NCBI RefSeq assembly: GCF_001280125.1
Contig: NZ_LGEG01000226.1
Location: 1-57,212, forward strand
Length of the DNA: 57,212 nt
From: Streptomyces sp. NRRL F-6492
GTDB lineage: Bacteria > Actinomycetota > Actinomycetes > Streptomycetales > Streptomycetaceae
Direction of reading: 5' to 3'
Below the pieces are notes generated by a model that worked only from the letters and a program-made list of their open reading frames with translations, searched no databases and was not told the DNA's origin. The first letter of the stretch is position 1, and each line of letters begins with the position of its first letter. The position numbers were made by a program, and so were the translations under genes. This document shows, piece by piece, positions 44,891-55,929 of this stretch.

Positions 44891-45211
44891 GTGTACGCCA
44901 TCGTGCGCAGCGGTGGTCGCCAGCACAAGGTTGCTGTCGGCGACATCGTTGAGGTTGACAAGATTTCCACTGCCAAGGTTGGCGACACGGTCGAGCTCTC
45001 GACCCTGCTCGTTGTCGACGGCGACGCCGTGACCAGCGACCCGTGGGTCCTGGACGGCATCAAGGTCACGGCCGAGGTCGTGGACCACCACAAGGGCGCC
45101 AAGATCGACATCCTGCGCTACAAGAACAAGACCGGCTACCGCCGTCGCCAGGGTCACCGTCAGCAGTACACGGCGATCAAGGTCACCGGTATCCCCGCGG
45201 CTGCGAAGTAA
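44891..45211 (+). CDS. rplU: 50S ribosomal protein L21
   Basis: Large-subunit ribosomal protein, 106 aa, starting [18 protein letters not shown] and ending with the basic [24 protein letters not shown] segment typical of L21. GTG 44891 follows a GAGAGAGA stretch. It heads a two-gene operon with rpmA, 13 bases apart. Confidence 0.98.
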   Translation: MYAIVRSGGRQHKVAVGDIVEVDKISTAKVGDTVELSTLLVVDGDAVTSDPWVLDGIKVTAEVVDHHKGAKIDILRYKNKTGYRRRQGHRQQYTAIKVTGIPAAAK

Positions 45212-45224
45212 GAGGGACTGAGAC

Positions 45225-45479
45225 ATGGCACACAAGAAGGGCGCATCGTCCACCCGGAACGGGCGCGACTCCAATGCCCAGCGGCTCGGCGTGAAGCGCT
45301 TCGGCGGTCAGGTCGTCAACGCGGGTGAGATCCTGGTCCGCCAGCGTGGCACCCACTTCCACCCCGGCGCGGGCGTCGGCCGTGGCGGCGACGACACGCT
45401 GTTCGCCCTGCAGGCCGGTTCGGTGCAGTTCGGCACCCACCGTGGCCGCAAGGTCGTGAACATCGTTCCGGTCGCCTGA
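45225..45479 (+). CDS. rpmA: 50S ribosomal protein L27
   Basis: Large-subunit protein near the peptidyl-transferase centre, 84 aa. The sequence [20 protein letters not shown] and the [10 protein letters not shown] loop are diagnostic. There is no cleavable N-terminal extension of the Firmicutes type. AGAGGGA precedes the ATG. Confidence 0.98.
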   Translation: MAHKKGASSTRNGRDSNAQRLGVKRFGGQVVNAGEILVRQRGTHFHPGAGVGRGGDDTLFALQAGSVQFGTHRGRKVVNIVPVA

Positions 45480-45494
45480 TCGGATCTTTCGCGG

Positions 45495-45536
45495 AGGCGG
45501 ACCTCACTTCCCGGCAAGGGAAGCGGGTCCGCCTTT
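45495..45536 (+). terminator. Terminator after rpmA
   Basis: An outer nine-base-pair stem (45495-45503 with 45526-45534) and an inner CTTCCC/GGGAAG stem, followed by a short T run. Confidence 0.75.
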
Positions 45537-45585
45537 CGCGTGTTACTAGATAGACATTCCGTACGTAATAAATGGAGGCACCCCC

Positions 45586-47025
45586 ATGACCACCTTCGTG
45601 GACCGCGTCGAGCTGCACGTCGCCGCGGGTAACGGAGGCCACGGCTGCGCCTCCGTCCATCGCGAGAAGTTCAAGCCGCTCGGCGGACCCGACGGCGGCA
45701 ACGGCGGCCGCGGCGGCGACGTGATCCTGGTCGTCGACCAGGCGGTCACGACCCTCCTGGACTACCACCACTCCCCGCACCGCAAGGCCACCAACGGCCA
45801 GCCCGGCGCCGGCGACAACCGCTCCGGCAAGGACGGCCAGGACCTGGTCCTGACCGTGCCCGACGGCACCGTCGTCCTCGACAAGCAGGGCGACGTCCTC
45901 GCGGACCTGGTCGGCCAGGGCACCACCTTCGTCGCGGGCCAGGGCGGCCGCGGCGGCCTCGGCAACGCGGCGCTGTCCTCCGCGCGCCGCAAGGCCCCCG
46001 GCTTCGCGCTCCTCGGCGAGCCCGGCGAGGCCCGGGACGTCGTCCTGGAGCTCAAGACCGTCGCCGACGTGGCCCTCGTCGGCTACCCGAGCGCCGGCAA
46101 GTCCTCGCTGATCTCGGTCCTGTCGGCCGCCAAGCCGAAGATCGCGGACTACCCCTTCACCACGCTCGTCCCGAACCTGGGCGTCGTCACCGCCGGCTCG
46201 ACCGTCTACACCATCGCCGACGTCCCGGGCCTGATCCCGGGCGCCAGCCAGGGCCGCGGCCTGGGCCTGGAGTTCCTCCGCCACGTGGAGCGCTGCTCGG
46301 TCCTCGTCCACGTCCTGGACACGGCGACGCTGGAGTCCGACCGCGACCCGGTCTCCGACCTCGACATCATCGAGGAGGAGCTGAGGCAGTACGGCGGCCT
46401 GGAGGACCGGCCCCGGATCGTCGTCCTCAACAAGATCGACATCCCGGACGGCCAGGACCTCGCGGACATGATCCGCCCGGACCTGGAGGAGCGCGGCTAC
46501 CAGGTGTTCGAGGTCTCCGCCGTGGCCCGCACCGGTCTCAAGGAGCTCTCCTTCGCCCTCGCCGGCATCGTGGGCGAGGCGCGCGCGGCCAAGCCGAAGG
46601 AGGAGGCGACCCGGATCGTCATCCGCCCGAAGGCCGTCGACGAGAGCGGCTTCACGGTCACCTACGACGAGGCCGAGGAGGTGTACCGGGTGCGCGGCGA
46701 GAAGCCGGAGCGCTGGGTCCGCCAGACCGACTTCAACAACGACGAGGCCGTGGGCTACCTGGCCGACCGCCTCAACCGCCTCGGCGTCGAGGACGCCCTG
46801 ATGAAGGCGGGCGCCCGCGCGGGCGACGGCGTCGCCATCGGCTCCGAGGAGAACGCGGTCGTCTTCGACTGGGAGCCCAGCATGATGGCCGGTGCCGAGA
46901 TGCTCGGCCGCCGTGGCGAGGACCACCGTCTGGAGGCCCCGCGGCCCGCGGCGCAGCGCCGCCGGGACCGGGACGCGGAGCGCGCCGACCCGCAGCGCGA
47001 GTTCGACGAGTTCAACCCGTTCTGA
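45586..47025 (+). CDS. obg: GTPase Obg (ribosome assembly and development)
   Basis: Essential GTPase linked to 50S assembly and, in Streptomyces, to the onset of aerial growth; 479 aa. The glycine-rich Obg fold fills residues 1-158 ([24 protein letters not shown]). The G domain starts with the P-loop GYPSAGKSS at 166-174, has DVPGLIPGA for G3 and NKID for G4. A C-terminal OCT domain (about 350-430) is followed by an Arg/Asp-rich tail. GGAGG precedes the ATG, within an AT-richer promoter region at 45540-45575. Confidence 0.97.
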   Translation: MTTFVDRVELHVAAGNGGHGCASVHREKFKPLGGPDGGNGGRGGDVILVVDQAVTTLLDYHHSPHRKATNGQPGAGDNRSGKDGQDLVLTVPDGTVVLDKQGDVLADLVGQGTTFVAGQGGRGGLGNAALSSARRKAPGFALLGEPGEARDVVLELKTVADVALVGYPSAGKSSLISVLSAAKPKIADYPFTTLVPNLGVVTAGSTVYTIADVPGLIPGASQGRGLGLEFLRHVERCSVLVHVLDTATLESDRDPVSDLDIIEEELRQYGGLEDRPRIVVLNKIDIPDGQDLADMIRPDLEERGYQVFEVSAVARTGLKELSFALAGIVGEARAAKPKEEATRIVIRPKAVDESGFTVTYDEAEEVYRVRGEKPERWVRQTDFNNDEAVGYLADRLNRLGVEDALMKAGARAGDGVAIGSEENAVVFDWEPSMMAGAEMLGRRGEDHRLEAPRPAAQRRRDRDAERADPQREFDEFNPF

Positions 47026-47053
47026 CGGACCCCCGCCCCGTTCCGACGGGGTG

Positions 47054-47095
47054 GGGAGCCCCTCGGCCGGCCGCGGGCCGGGCCGGGGGGCTCCC
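47054..47095 (+). terminator. Terminator after obg
   Basis: A long GC-rich hairpin whose outer arms GGGAGCC and GGCTCCC enclose further pairing. The -10 of the next gene begins two bases after it. Confidence 0.7.
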
Positions 47096-47096
47096 G

Positions 47097-47102
47097 TAGG
47101 AT
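47097..47102 (+). promoter_or_regulatory. Leaderless -10 element of the glycosyltransferase gene
   Basis: TAGGAT lies seven bases before GTG 47110 and there is no Shine-Dalgarno sequence. Confidence 0.45.
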
Positions 47103-47109
47103 CCTGACC

Positions 47110-48756
47110 GTGAGTACCGTTCCCCCGCCCGAGACCGCAGGCAGGCTCAGCGTCGTCGTCATCGCCCACAACGACGAGGAGCTGGTCGGCGAAGCCATCA
47201 GGTCCGCGCTCGACCAGGGGCCCGTGGTGGCCGAGGTCGTGGCGGTCGACGACTGCTCCGGCGACGGCACGGCGCGGGTGCTCGACGAGCTGGCCGCCCT
47301 GCACCCCCGGCTGCGGGTGGTGCACCGCACGGAGAACAGCGGCGGCTGCGGCACCCCGCGCAACGACGGCGTCCGGGCCGCCACCGCCCCGTACGTCATG
47401 TTCCTCGACAGCGACGACGTCCTGCCGGCCGGCGCCGCCGAGGCCCTGGTCGCCGCGGCGGAGCAGCACCGGGCCCCCGTCGCCGTCGGCGTCTGCGTGC
47501 GCCGTGAACTCCCCGAGGGCAGGGACGTGCGCTGGCAGCCCGGCCTCTACCGGGAACCGGCCGTCCTGGAGACGCCGGAGGAGCTGCGCCCCCTCGTCCA
47601 CGACACCCTCTGCGTCAACAAGGTCTACGACCGCGCCTTCCTCGACGCGCACGGCATCCGCTTCCCCGACGGCCGGTTCGTCTACGAGGACTTCCTCTTC
47701 ACCGCCCGGGTGTACGCCGCCGCCCCCCGCGTCGCCGTGATCCCCGACACCGTCTACGTCTGGCACGTCCGCCGGACCGCCGCCCGGCTGTCGATCTCCC
47801 TCGACCGGCAGGGCGTCTCCAACTGGCGGGCCCGGATCGCCGCCCACCGCGCGGCCGTCGAGACCTTCGCGGAGGCGGGACGGACGGAACTCGCCGCCGC
47901 CTGCCGCACCAAGTTCCTCGAACACGACCTGCGGATGTACGCCAGGGACCTGCGGCTGCGCGACGCCGACCACCGCGCCGAGTGGTGGACGGTCACCCGC
48001 GAGCACCTGGCCGGCTTCCGGGAGCCGGAGATCTCCGCCGCCGTCGCCCCCGCCCGCTGGGCCGCCCGCTTCCTGCTGGCCGCCGAGGAGCCGCGCGACC
48101 TGCTCCGGCTGTCCCGGCTGTGCGCCGCCCCGGCCCGGCTGCTCCCGCCGTACGCCGGCACCCGCGCCGCCGCCGTCTGGTCCGAGGACCTGCCGGAGGC
48201 CCGCCTCGACGGCATGGACCGGCTCCCGCTGGACGAGCTGCCGCTCGTCGTCGACGCCGTCCTGCGCACCGGTGACGGCGGCGACCTGCGCTTCACGGTG
48301 CGGGACCTGTACGGACGGCTGGCCGAGGCCCGCCCCCGCATCGCCGAGCTCGCCTTCCTGCCGCGCGGAGACGCCGAGCCCGCCCGTACCGAGCGGGTCG
48401 AACTGAGCCCCGCGACCGGGGCGGAGGGGACGGAGGGCGGCTGGACGGCCCGGGTCCCCGTCCGGTTCACCGGCCTCGCCGGAGCCGGGCGGCGGCGCGG
48501 CCGCCAGGGCGTCCAGATGTGGGACGTCACCGCCACGGTGACCTGTGCGAACGGCGAGTCGTACACCACCTCGCTCCGGCCGCCGGACGGATCCCAGCGG
48601 CGGTCGGTCCTCCCGAGCAGCCGGTACGGTGTACTTCTGGTGCAGCAGTACGCCACGGCGAACGGCTCACTGGCGGTACGGATCGCGCCCGGTGCCCGGG
48701 ACGGTTTCCGGGCGGTCGGAGCGCGGATCCGCCGGCTCGTCCGCAGTTCTCAGTGA
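47110..48756 (+). CDS. Family 2 glycosyltransferase (surface glycopolymer type)
   Basis: 548 aa. The N-terminal 220 residues form a GT-A domain: SVVVIAHNDEELV, VDDCSGDGT, and the DxD motif in MFLDSDDVL; VYVWHV closes the catalytic part. The remaining approximately 320 residues include a helical linker and a beta-rich C-terminal region resembling the accessory domains of teichoic acid glycosyltransferases. It parallels the N-terminal part of the bifunctional enzyme at 51098-53956 but lacks its CDP-glycerol transferase domain. Donor and acceptor are unknown. galE follows after 15 bases, so it may supply a UDP-hexose donor. The gene appears leaderless. Confidence 0.87.
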   Translation: MSTVPPPETAGRLSVVVIAHNDEELVGEAIRSALDQGPVVAEVVAVDDCSGDGTARVLDELAALHPRLRVVHRTENSGGCGTPRNDGVRAATAPYVMFLDSDDVLPAGAAEALVAAAEQHRAPVAVGVCVRRELPEGRDVRWQPGLYREPAVLETPEELRPLVHDTLCVNKVYDRAFLDAHGIRFPDGRFVYEDFLFTARVYAAAPRVAVIPDTVYVWHVRRTAARLSISLDRQGVSNWRARIAAHRAAVETFAEAGRTELAAACRTKFLEHDLRMYARDLRLRDADHRAEWWTVTREHLAGFREPEISAAVAPARWAARFLLAAEEPRDLLRLSRLCAAPARLLPPYAGTRAAAVWSEDLPEARLDGMDRLPLDELPLVVDAVLRTGDGGDLRFTVRDLYGRLAEARPRIAELAFLPRGDAEPARTERVELSPATGAEGTEGGWTARVPVRFTGLAGAGRRRGRQGVQMWDVTATVTCANGESYTTSLRPPDGSQRRSVLPSSRYGVLLVQQYATANGSLAVRIAPGARDGFRAVGARIRRLVRSSQ

Positions 48757-48771
48757 AAGGGTTGGGGCGCT

Positions 48772-49764
<993 letters not shown>

Positions 49765-49786
49765 CCGGCCCGCCGTCACCGACGAC

Positions 49787-49808
49787 GTACCCGTACCCGT
49801 ACCCGTAC
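49787..49808. repeat. Short tandem CCGTAC repeat
   Basis: GTAC followed by three CCGTAC hexamers, between galE and its terminator. Confidence 0.85.
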
Positions 49809-49851
49809 ACGGGAACGCCCGGCCGGAAGAATCCGGCCGGGCGTTCCCGTG
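49808..49851. terminator. Bidirectional terminator between galE and the GT4 gene
   Basis: A perfect 20-bp stem (49808-49827 with 49832-49851) with an AGAA tetraloop between convergent genes. Confidence 0.92.
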
Positions 49852-49895
49852 AGTGCTTTTCGCGGACCCGGTCGCGCGGACCCGGTCGTTCGGAC

Positions 49896-51098
49896 CTAGT
49901 CGCTCAGGAGGGCGAAGAGGTTCTCCCAGCGGCTCATGACCTCGTCGACCGAGTACCGCTGGATGTCGGCGCGGGCGCGCTCGCCCATGTCGTCCCGCAG
50001 GTCCTTGTCCGACATCAGCTCGTCGAGCCGGCGCGCGAACTCGCTCGTGTTGCCCGGCGACACGACGAGGCCGTTCTCGCCGTCCGTGATGATCTCCCGG
50101 ACACCGGGGGCCACGTTGAAGGCGACGCAGGGCACGGCCGTGGCCATGGCCTCCATCAGCGCGAGGGGGAAGCCCTCGCCGCGCGAGGAGAGCGCGAAGA
50201 GCGAGCTCTCCCGGAGCGCGCCCGCGACGTCGCTGGTGCGCCCCATCCACTCCACGGAGCCGGTGACGCCCAGGCTCTCGCACTGCTGCCTGAGCGTCTC
50301 CTCCTCCTCGCCGGAGCCGTACACGCGCAGGGTCCAGTCGGGGTGGCGCGGGGCCACCTCGGCCCAGGCGTCGAGCAGCATGTCGACGCCCTTCTCCTCG
50401 TGCAGCCGCCCGATGCTGACCACCCGCTTGGCGGTGCGGGGGGACGGCTCCTCGGGGAAGAAGGGCAGCGGGTTCGGCATGGAGGAGACGTTGTCGAAGC
50501 GCTGGCCGATCCACAGGTCGGCGTCCTCACGGGTCAGCGTGAGCATCCGGTCGACGCCCTTGTAGTACTTCTTGACCCGGTGGAAGCGCGAGGACGCGCG
50601 GCAGGTCTGGAAGGACTCGTGGCTCATGCCGATCACCCGCAGGCCGGAGGTGTCCGCGAGCGCGACCCACTCCATCGCCCACACCTGCGTCACGATGACG
50701 ACGGCGCCGGGACGGGCGGCCCGGAACAGCCGGGTGAGCTTCGCGGCCTGCTCGGCCATGCCCGCCTCGCGCGCGGCCCTGCGCCGGCGCTCGACCAGGT
50801 CGAGCTTGCCCTTGAGGCCGCGCAGCGACTTCAGGCTCGGCGGGTGGACGTCGTACAGCGTGGTGGTGCGGTAGGGCAGGTCGTCGCCGAGGTCGGCGCG
50901 CCGGTTCTCGGGGACGGGGACCACGCCCACCACGTGGACCGTGTGGCCGCGCTCCGAGAAGAGGCGGGCGACCTGGTGCGACCAGCTGGTGATGCCGCCC
51001 AGTTCGTCGACGCTGTTGGAGACGATGAAGATGTCCCGCGTGCCGGCGTTCCGCGCGGTCCCGGGCTCGGTCGTCAGGGTGCTGGTCGGGTTGGACAT
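49896..51098 (-). CDS. Family 4 glycosyltransferase (GT-B)
   Basis: 400 aa. The two Rossmann domains are recognisable: an N-terminal acceptor domain (FIVSNSVDELGGITSWSHQVA) and a C-terminal donor domain with RVVSIGRLHEEKGVDMLLDA and the nucleotide-sugar motif SRGEGFPLALMEAMA, whose two Glu residues fit the EX7E pattern. It ends near YSVDEVMSRWENLFALL. The start overlaps the stop of the upstream bifunctional gene by one base (TGATG), so the two form an operon. It probably decorates or extends a teichoic-acid-like polymer; the sugar is unknown. Confidence 0.9.
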   Translation of the reverse strand: MSNPTSTLTTEPGTARNAGTRDIFIVSNSVDELGGITSWSHQVARLFSERGHTVHVVGVVPVPENRRADLGDDLPYRTTTLYDVHPPSLKSLRGLKGKLDLVERRRRAAREAGMAEQAAKLTRLFRAARPGAVVIVTQVWAMEWVALADTSGLRVIGMSHESFQTCRASSRFHRVKKYYKGVDRMLTLTREDADLWIGQRFDNVSSMPNPLPFFPEEPSPRTAKRVVSIGRLHEEKGVDMLLDAWAEVAPRHPDWTLRVYGSGEEEETLRQQCESLGVTGSVEWMGRTSDVAGALRESSLFALSSRGEGFPLALMEAMATAVPCVAFNVAPGVREIITDGENGLVVSPGNTSEFARRLDELMSDKDLRDDMGERARADIQRYSVDEVMSRWENLFALLSD

Positions 51099-53956
51099 CA
51101 ACGGCTCCACCGGGACGAGAAGAACTGATCGACGACGGTCTTGGCGGCGTTGCCCCGGTCGTACTCGCCGAACTCGGCGACGAAGGCCTTGCGCACGTCG
51201 GCGTACTCCCGGTCCTGCGCCTCCAGGCTCCGCAGCTCCTCGAAGAACTCGTCCTCCGTGCGGAAGACGGGCCCGGGGGCCTTCTCCAGGAGGTCGAAGT
51301 AGGTGCCCCGGCCCTCGTGGACGTAGTTCTCGTAGTCGTACGTGAAGAAGAGCATCGGCCGGTCGAGCAGCGCGTAGTCGAACATCACGGAGGAGTAGTC
51401 CGTGATCAGGGCGTCGGCGAGCTCCATGAACGGCATCACGTCGTGGTACTTGGAGACGTCGATGACCTTGCCCTCGACCTCGGGCGGCAGCGTCACGTGG
51501 TTGAGGTAGTGCGCGCGCACCAGCAGGACGTAGCGGTCGCCGAACTCCTCGGCGAAGGCCTCCACGTCGAACGGCAGCTGGAAGCGGCTCGCCCCGCGCC
51601 CCGCCGTGCGGAACGTGGGGGCGTACAGCAGGACGGTCTTGTCCGCCGGGATGCCCAGCTCCTCGGCGAGCGGTCCGCGGCCCCGGGAGCCGGTCTCCTC
51701 CTCGCGCAGCCGCGCCTGGACGAGCACGTCGTTGCGCGGGTAGCCGGCGCGCAGCAGCACCCGGTCCTTCAGCCGGAAGGCCTTGGCCAGCGTGCGGACG
51801 TCGTGCTCCGTGCGCACCAGGAAGTGGTCGAAGCGGTCCAGGTACCTCTGCTCCGACGCCTGCTGCTGACGGGTCTTCGCCTTGAGGGAGGGCTGGTCGA
51901 AGCCCATCTTCTTCAGGGCGGAGCCGTGCCAGGTCTGGATGTACGTGGTCTCGGGGCGCTTGGCGAGACGGAGCGGGTAGCTCTGGTTGTCCACCCAGAA
52001 CTCGGCCCGCGCCAGGGCCTTCAGATACGGCATCGACCAGCGGCGCACCAGCTCGACGCCCTCGGGGAAGCCGGTCGGCGTCCCCGAGTACGACCAGACG
52101 GCGTCGAACTGGAGGCCCTGCCGGACCATCTCCTCGTAGATCGCGCGCGGGCTGTCGCTGTACTGCTTGCCGAGGTGGCTCTCGAAGACGACGGTCCGCT
52201 TCTTCACGGGCAGCCGGCTGTAGACCTCGTGGTAGAGCCGCAGCTTCGTCTCGTCGGACTTGAGCGTCTTGCGCAGTTCCTTGGCCTTGCGGTAGCCGGA
52301 CTTCGCCAGCTTGCCGGGCTTGCCGCGCACCCCGCGCCGGATCAGCTCCTGGATCCGATCGCTGTTCTGCCGGCTGGACACCAGGCGGAAGGCGAGGTGG
52401 CCCTTGGCGGTGGCGTGCGGCTCTATGCGGTCGGCGACCAGGCGGGTCAGCCGGGGCTTGATCGGGAACGCCTCGCCGCCGAGGTCGGGGTCCTCGATGG
52501 TGAGCCGGGTCCGGGTGCGCTTGTCGTCGACGTCCAGGTCGAGCCGGACGTCCCAGACGGAGTCGATGACGCCGAGCGGGCGCAGTCCGGCACCGAGGTC
52601 GGCCTCGGCCTCCCAGTACACGCTCCGGCCCTCGTGGCGGATCGTCCGGACGGGGAAGACGAAGGTCTGCAGGCTGCGGCGGCGCGCCCGGAACTCCAGC
52701 TGTCCCTTGAGCCGGGCCTCCGACGGAATGACGCCGAGCGGGTTGTTGATCCGGCCGGAGAGCCGGACGGTGCCCCCGGACTGCTCGTACGTGGTCAGCA
52801 GGTTGCGCAGGAAGAGCTTGTTGATCGGCTTCCTGTGGTACCCGAAGTCGGTGACGTCCAGGACCTTGCGGCCGAACTCGTCGTCGAGGTGCTCGGCGCA
52901 CCAGTAGACGCGCTCGTCCTCCTCGAAGAGCGGGGCGGACACCTTGTCGCGGTGGAACAGGGTGTCCACGGCGGGCAGCAGGTTGTCCCAGTCGCCCTTC
53001 TCCAGCAGGTACGCGCAGATCGACTGGATCCGCTGGGCCTTGAAGTACGCCTCGCGGTCCAGCCCCTGGAGGTAGTCGCGGGAGAGCTCGGCGAATTCGC
53101 GGCGGAAGGATTCGTCACGGAAGGGCAGGTCGCGGAGGTGCAGGACCAGGTCGTGCTTGAGGAACTTGACGTCCTTCGCCTGCCGGAGCACGTCCATGCC
53201 GTGCTCGTCGAGCAGCGCGTCGATCCGGCGGTGGATCTCCAGCCGGTGGATGTAGTTCGTCATCTCGTGCCGGCGGTTGGTCACCGACTTGACCTGGGCG
53301 TTCTGGTGGACGTGCCAGAAGTAGACCTGGTTCGGGATGAGGGTGATCTTCTTCGCGGCGAGGTACGCCTCCGCGATGAACATCAGGTCCTCGTAGAACA
53401 TCCCCTTGGGGAAGCGGAGGTCGTTCTCCAGGAGGAAGTCGCGGCGGTAGCACTTGTTGGTCGAGAGCGTGTCCCAGACGAAGAGGTCGGGGAGTTCGGC
53501 GACCGACTCGATCGTGCGCGTCTGGCGGTAGAGCCAGGCGTACCACTCGTCGCGCTTCTGGTTGGCGGTGTCCTTGTGGAGGCGCACGCACAGGCCCGAG
53601 ACCATGTCGGCCCCGGTCTCCTCGGCGGCCGAGACCATGTTGAGGCAGGCGTTGAGCTCCAACACGTCGTCGCTGTCGAGGAACATGACGTAGCGGCCCC
53701 GCGCGTGGCCGATGCCGACGTTGCGGGGCTCACCGCCCGCTCCGCTGTTCTCGGGCAGCTGGTACGCACGGACCAGGTCGGGGTGCGCCGCTGCCAGGTT
53801 CTGGGCGACCGTGAAGGTGTCGTCGCTGCTGCAGTCGTCGACGATCACCACTTCGACGCTCTTCAGGGTCTGGTCCAGTACGGACTGGACAGCAGCCGGA
53901 AGACGCTCCGCATCGTTGTAGGCGATGACGATCACTGAGACGTCAGGCACTGGCAC
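51098..53956 (-). CDS. Bifunctional family 2 glycosyltransferase / CDP-glycerol:glycerophosphate glycerophosphotransferase
   Basis: 952 aa, a fusion. Residues 1-235 form a GT-A glycosyltransferase (SVIVIAYNDAERL, VDDCSSDDT, DxD in MFLDSDDVL, VYFWHV). A linker to about 590 includes beta-rich segments. The C-terminal 360 residues form a TagF/TarF-like domain: FESHLGKQYSDSPRAIYEEM, TWHGSALKKMGF (with the likely catalytic His), and ITDYSSVMFDYA. Together these would add sugar and polyol-phosphate units to a wall or membrane glycopolymer at the inner membrane face. GTG 53956 and GTG 53950 are alternative starts; the second is better spaced from GAGGTG. No glycerol-3-phosphate cytidylyltransferase gene is present in the window. 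Confidence 0.88.
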   Translation of the reverse strand: MPVPDVSVIVIAYNDAERLPAAVQSVLDQTLKSVEVVIVDDCSSDDTFTVAQNLAAAHPDLVRAYQLPENSGAGGEPRNVGIGHARGRYVMFLDSDDVLELNACLNMVSAAEETGADMVSGLCVRLHKDTANQKRDEWYAWLYRQTRTIESVAELPDLFVWDTLSTNKCYRRDFLLENDLRFPKGMFYEDLMFIAEAYLAAKKITLIPNQVYFWHVHQNAQVKSVTNRRHEMTNYIHRLEIHRRIDALLDEHGMDVLRQAKDVKFLKHDLVLHLRDLPFRDESFRREFAELSRDYLQGLDREAYFKAQRIQSICAYLLEKGDWDNLLPAVDTLFHRDKVSAPLFEEDERVYWCAEHLDDEFGRKVLDVTDFGYHRKPINKLFLRNLLTTYEQSGGTVRLSGRINNPLGVIPSEARLKGQLEFRARRRSLQTFVFPVRTIRHEGRSVYWEAEADLGAGLRPLGVIDSVWDVRLDLDVDDKRTRTRLTIEDPDLGGEAFPIKPRLTRLVADRIEPHATAKGHLAFRLVSSRQNSDRIQELIRRGVRGKPGKLAKSGYRKAKELRKTLKSDETKLRLYHEVYSRLPVKKRTVVFESHLGKQYSDSPRAIYEEMVRQGLQFDAVWSYSGTPTGFPEGVELVRRWSMPYLKALARAEFWVDNQSYPLRLAKRPETTYIQTWHGSALKKMGFDQPSLKAKTRQQQASEQRYLDRFDHFLVRTEHDVRTLAKAFRLKDRVLLRAGYPRNDVLVQARLREEETGSRGRGPLAEELGIPADKTVLLYAPTFRTAGRGASRFQLPFDVEAFAEEFGDRYVLLVRAHYLNHVTLPPEVEGKVIDVSKYHDVMPFMELADALITDYSSVMFDYALLDRPMLFFTYDYENYVHEGRGTYFDLLEKAPGPVFRTEDEFFEELRSLEAQDREYADVRKAFVAEFGEYDRGNAAKTVVDQFFSSRWSR

Positions 53957-54060
53957 CTCGATCCACTTTTCATTCCTTCAGACACCCCCAAGCTACCTGG
54001 TGTCGGCAAGCCGTTCGGCCAGGCCTCCGGCCGGGGCGGAGGCGCTCGTCCCCCATCGTT

Positions 54061-54126
54061 ACCGGTTCGCAAGCGAATGCGCCGCAACCGGTGGGGCGGG
54101 GCCGGAATCCCGCCGTACGGCGGGAT
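54061..54126. other. Palindromes between the bifunctional enzyme and the membrane protein gene
   Basis: The 271-bp gap has no gene. It contains inverted ACCGGTT/AACCGGT arms (54061-54092) around TTCGC-AA-GCGAA (54066-54077), and a perfect 20-bp palindrome at 54107-54126. They may terminate the membrane protein transcript and regulate the glycosyltransferase promoter. Confidence 0.5.
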
Positions 54127-54227
54127 GTCACCGACGCCCGCACATGTCGCCAGAATCTACCGCAGACGCCCCCACACCCCGTCTGACCGGGTGATCGGGA
54201 ACACGTCCCACCGAGGGGCGGACCTCC

Positions 54228-55838
54228 TCAGGACCGGGTGACGCGGCTCACGCCGTAGTACCGGGAGGCGCACTGGGCCACCCAGTCCCTCGGATAGGCG
54301 GTGGTGAAGAACGGCTCGGCCAGCCGTCCGATCGGCAGCGGGCGGTAGGCCACCTCGCGGGCGCCGTCCGCGGCCTCGGAGCGGATGCGGGCGTCCTGCC
54401 GGTCCCACGCCAGGCTCCGGGCCACGGTCGCGGTCGTCAGGTCCCGCACCGGGGACACCAGGGCGGCGACGCAGACGACGGTGGACGCGCCGGCGGCGAC
54501 GAGGACCGCGACGCGGGCGGCCGCGATCCGGGGGGCGGGGGCGCCGGGACTGAGGAGGCCGCCGGGGCCGGCGCCGTCGGAGGGGGCGGTGAGGCGGCGC
54601 CCCAGCAGGAGGCCGAGGCCGGTGCCGTACGCGCAGAGCACCGGCAGGAGCGGGACGAGGAAGCTCGTCCAGGTGCGGGCGTACGTCCAGCCGGTCACGC
54701 CGTAGCCGCTGCGCAGCCCGTAGACGACGGCCAGGCTCGCGAGGGCGATCAGCGGCAGCGGCGAGAGCGCCGCGACCAGGAGCACCGGGCGCCGGGACGG
54801 TCCGGCGGCGGGACGGGTGCGAGCGGGAGCCCGGGTGCCGGCGCGGGTCCGGGCGCGGGCGCCGAGGAAGGCCGTGCCCAGGCCCAGGAGCACCCCCGCG
54901 GTGACGGCCCCCAGGTACGCCCACTGGCCCCCGACGGTCTGCCAGACGCGCCACCAGTCGTGGAACGTCTCTCCCACCTCCGCCGCCGACAGCGGCTCCG
55001 GCGGATGCTGGGCGCGCCGCCACCGCGCACCGGGCGAGGTGGAGAGCAGGAGCAGGCCCGCGGCGAGCCCCAGACAGGCCGCCGCGCACCACGTCGACGC
55101 GTACCGGTCCTTCGTCCATCCGAACCGGGGCAGGCACATGAGCCCGACGGCGACCGCGGCCACCCCGCCCACCAGGGCGAACGGCTCGCTGAGCATGCCG
55201 ACCGCCGTCCCGGCCAGGAGGGCCCCGCCCGCCGAGACGGTCCGGGCCCGGGGCCCGCCGCGCGCGGCCCGCACGGCGCCGAGCACGGCCCAGAGGCCGA
55301 TCACGCTCGGCAGGGTGTGGGAGATGGTCGCCGGGGCCCAGAGCAGCACCTGGTAGGAGCGGGTTCCCGCGAAGAACAGCAGCGCTTCGAGGACCAGGAC
55401 CGCCGCCGCGGTCGCCACCGCCGGGAACGGCAGGCGCAGCGCCCGCAGCGCCTCCCGGGCGAGGAGGAACAGCGCCGCTCCCAGCGCCACCACCAGGAAG
55501 GCGGGCAGCAGCTTCGGCCCCCGCATGCCGTCGGAGTAGACCAGGCCGGTCAGGAAGGCGTTGGTGACGCGGCCGTTCTGGGTGAGGTAGAAGTCCGAGG
55601 TGATCCCCAGGACGCCCATGTCCCGCGCCTTCCAGAGGGCGCACCAGTCGTCGGACGTGGGGCGCGCGTAGAGGCCGAGGAAGGCGCCGACCGAGAGCAG
55701 CGCCGCCGCTCCGGCGGCGACGACGAGCGCGACCGCGCCCGGGGCCCGGGAGGGGCCGCCCCTCCCGGCGGTCCCGCCCTCCGCTCCGTCCTCCGGCATG
55801 CGTGCCTCGCCGCGCTCCGAGATGGTCGTCCTGCTCAC
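54228..55838 (-). CDS. Polytopic membrane protein, GT-C/DUF6056-like
   Basis: 536 aa with about ten hydrophobic segments. The first external loop has YARPTSDDWCALWKARD and a downstream NGRVTNAFL, an acidic pair followed by a Gly-Arg motif that recalls the catalytic loop of membrane GT-C glycosyltransferases (DUF6056-like proteins). It would use a polyprenyl-phosphate sugar on the outer membrane face, and the divergent neighbour encodes a GtrB-like enzyme that makes such donors. GTG 55838 is the longest start; ATG 55799 (residue 14) has a better GAGG site and may be the true one. The GT-C assignment is inference. Confidence 0.75.
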   Translation of the reverse strand: MSRTTISERGEARMPEDGAEGGTAGRGGPSRAPGAVALVVAAGAAALLSVGAFLGLYARPTSDDWCALWKARDMGVLGITSDFYLTQNGRVTNAFLTGLVYSDGMRGPKLLPAFLVVALGAALFLLAREALRALRLPFPAVATAAAVLVLEALLFFAGTRSYQVLLWAPATISHTLPSVIGLWAVLGAVRAARGGPRARTVSAGGALLAGTAVGMLSEPFALVGGVAAVAVGLMCLPRFGWTKDRYASTWCAAACLGLAAGLLLLSTSPGARWRRAQHPPEPLSAAEVGETFHDWWRVWQTVGGQWAYLGAVTAGVLLGLGTAFLGARARTRAGTRAPARTRPAAGPSRRPVLLVAALSPLPLIALASLAVVYGLRSGYGVTGWTYARTWTSFLVPLLPVLCAYGTGLGLLLGRRLTAPSDGAGPGGLLSPGAPAPRIAAARVAVLVAAGASTVVCVAALVSPVRDLTTATVARSLAWDRQDARIRSEAADGAREVAYRPLPIGRLAEPFFTTAYPRDWVAQCASRYYGVSRVTRS

Positions 55839-55929
55839 CGGTGATCGATCCCCCTGGCCCGAGGTCTCCCCCGGTCGCCCCTATGGGTGACCGGCGAGTG
55901 AAAATGCCGCGTATACCAATATCTTGCCC

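Noticed and set aside
53932..53973. A 13-codon upstream reading frame overlapping the start of the bifunctional glycosyltransferase
   Set aside because: Its AAGGA directly abuts the ATG, leaving no spacing for ribosome binding, and the peptide has no recognisable feature.
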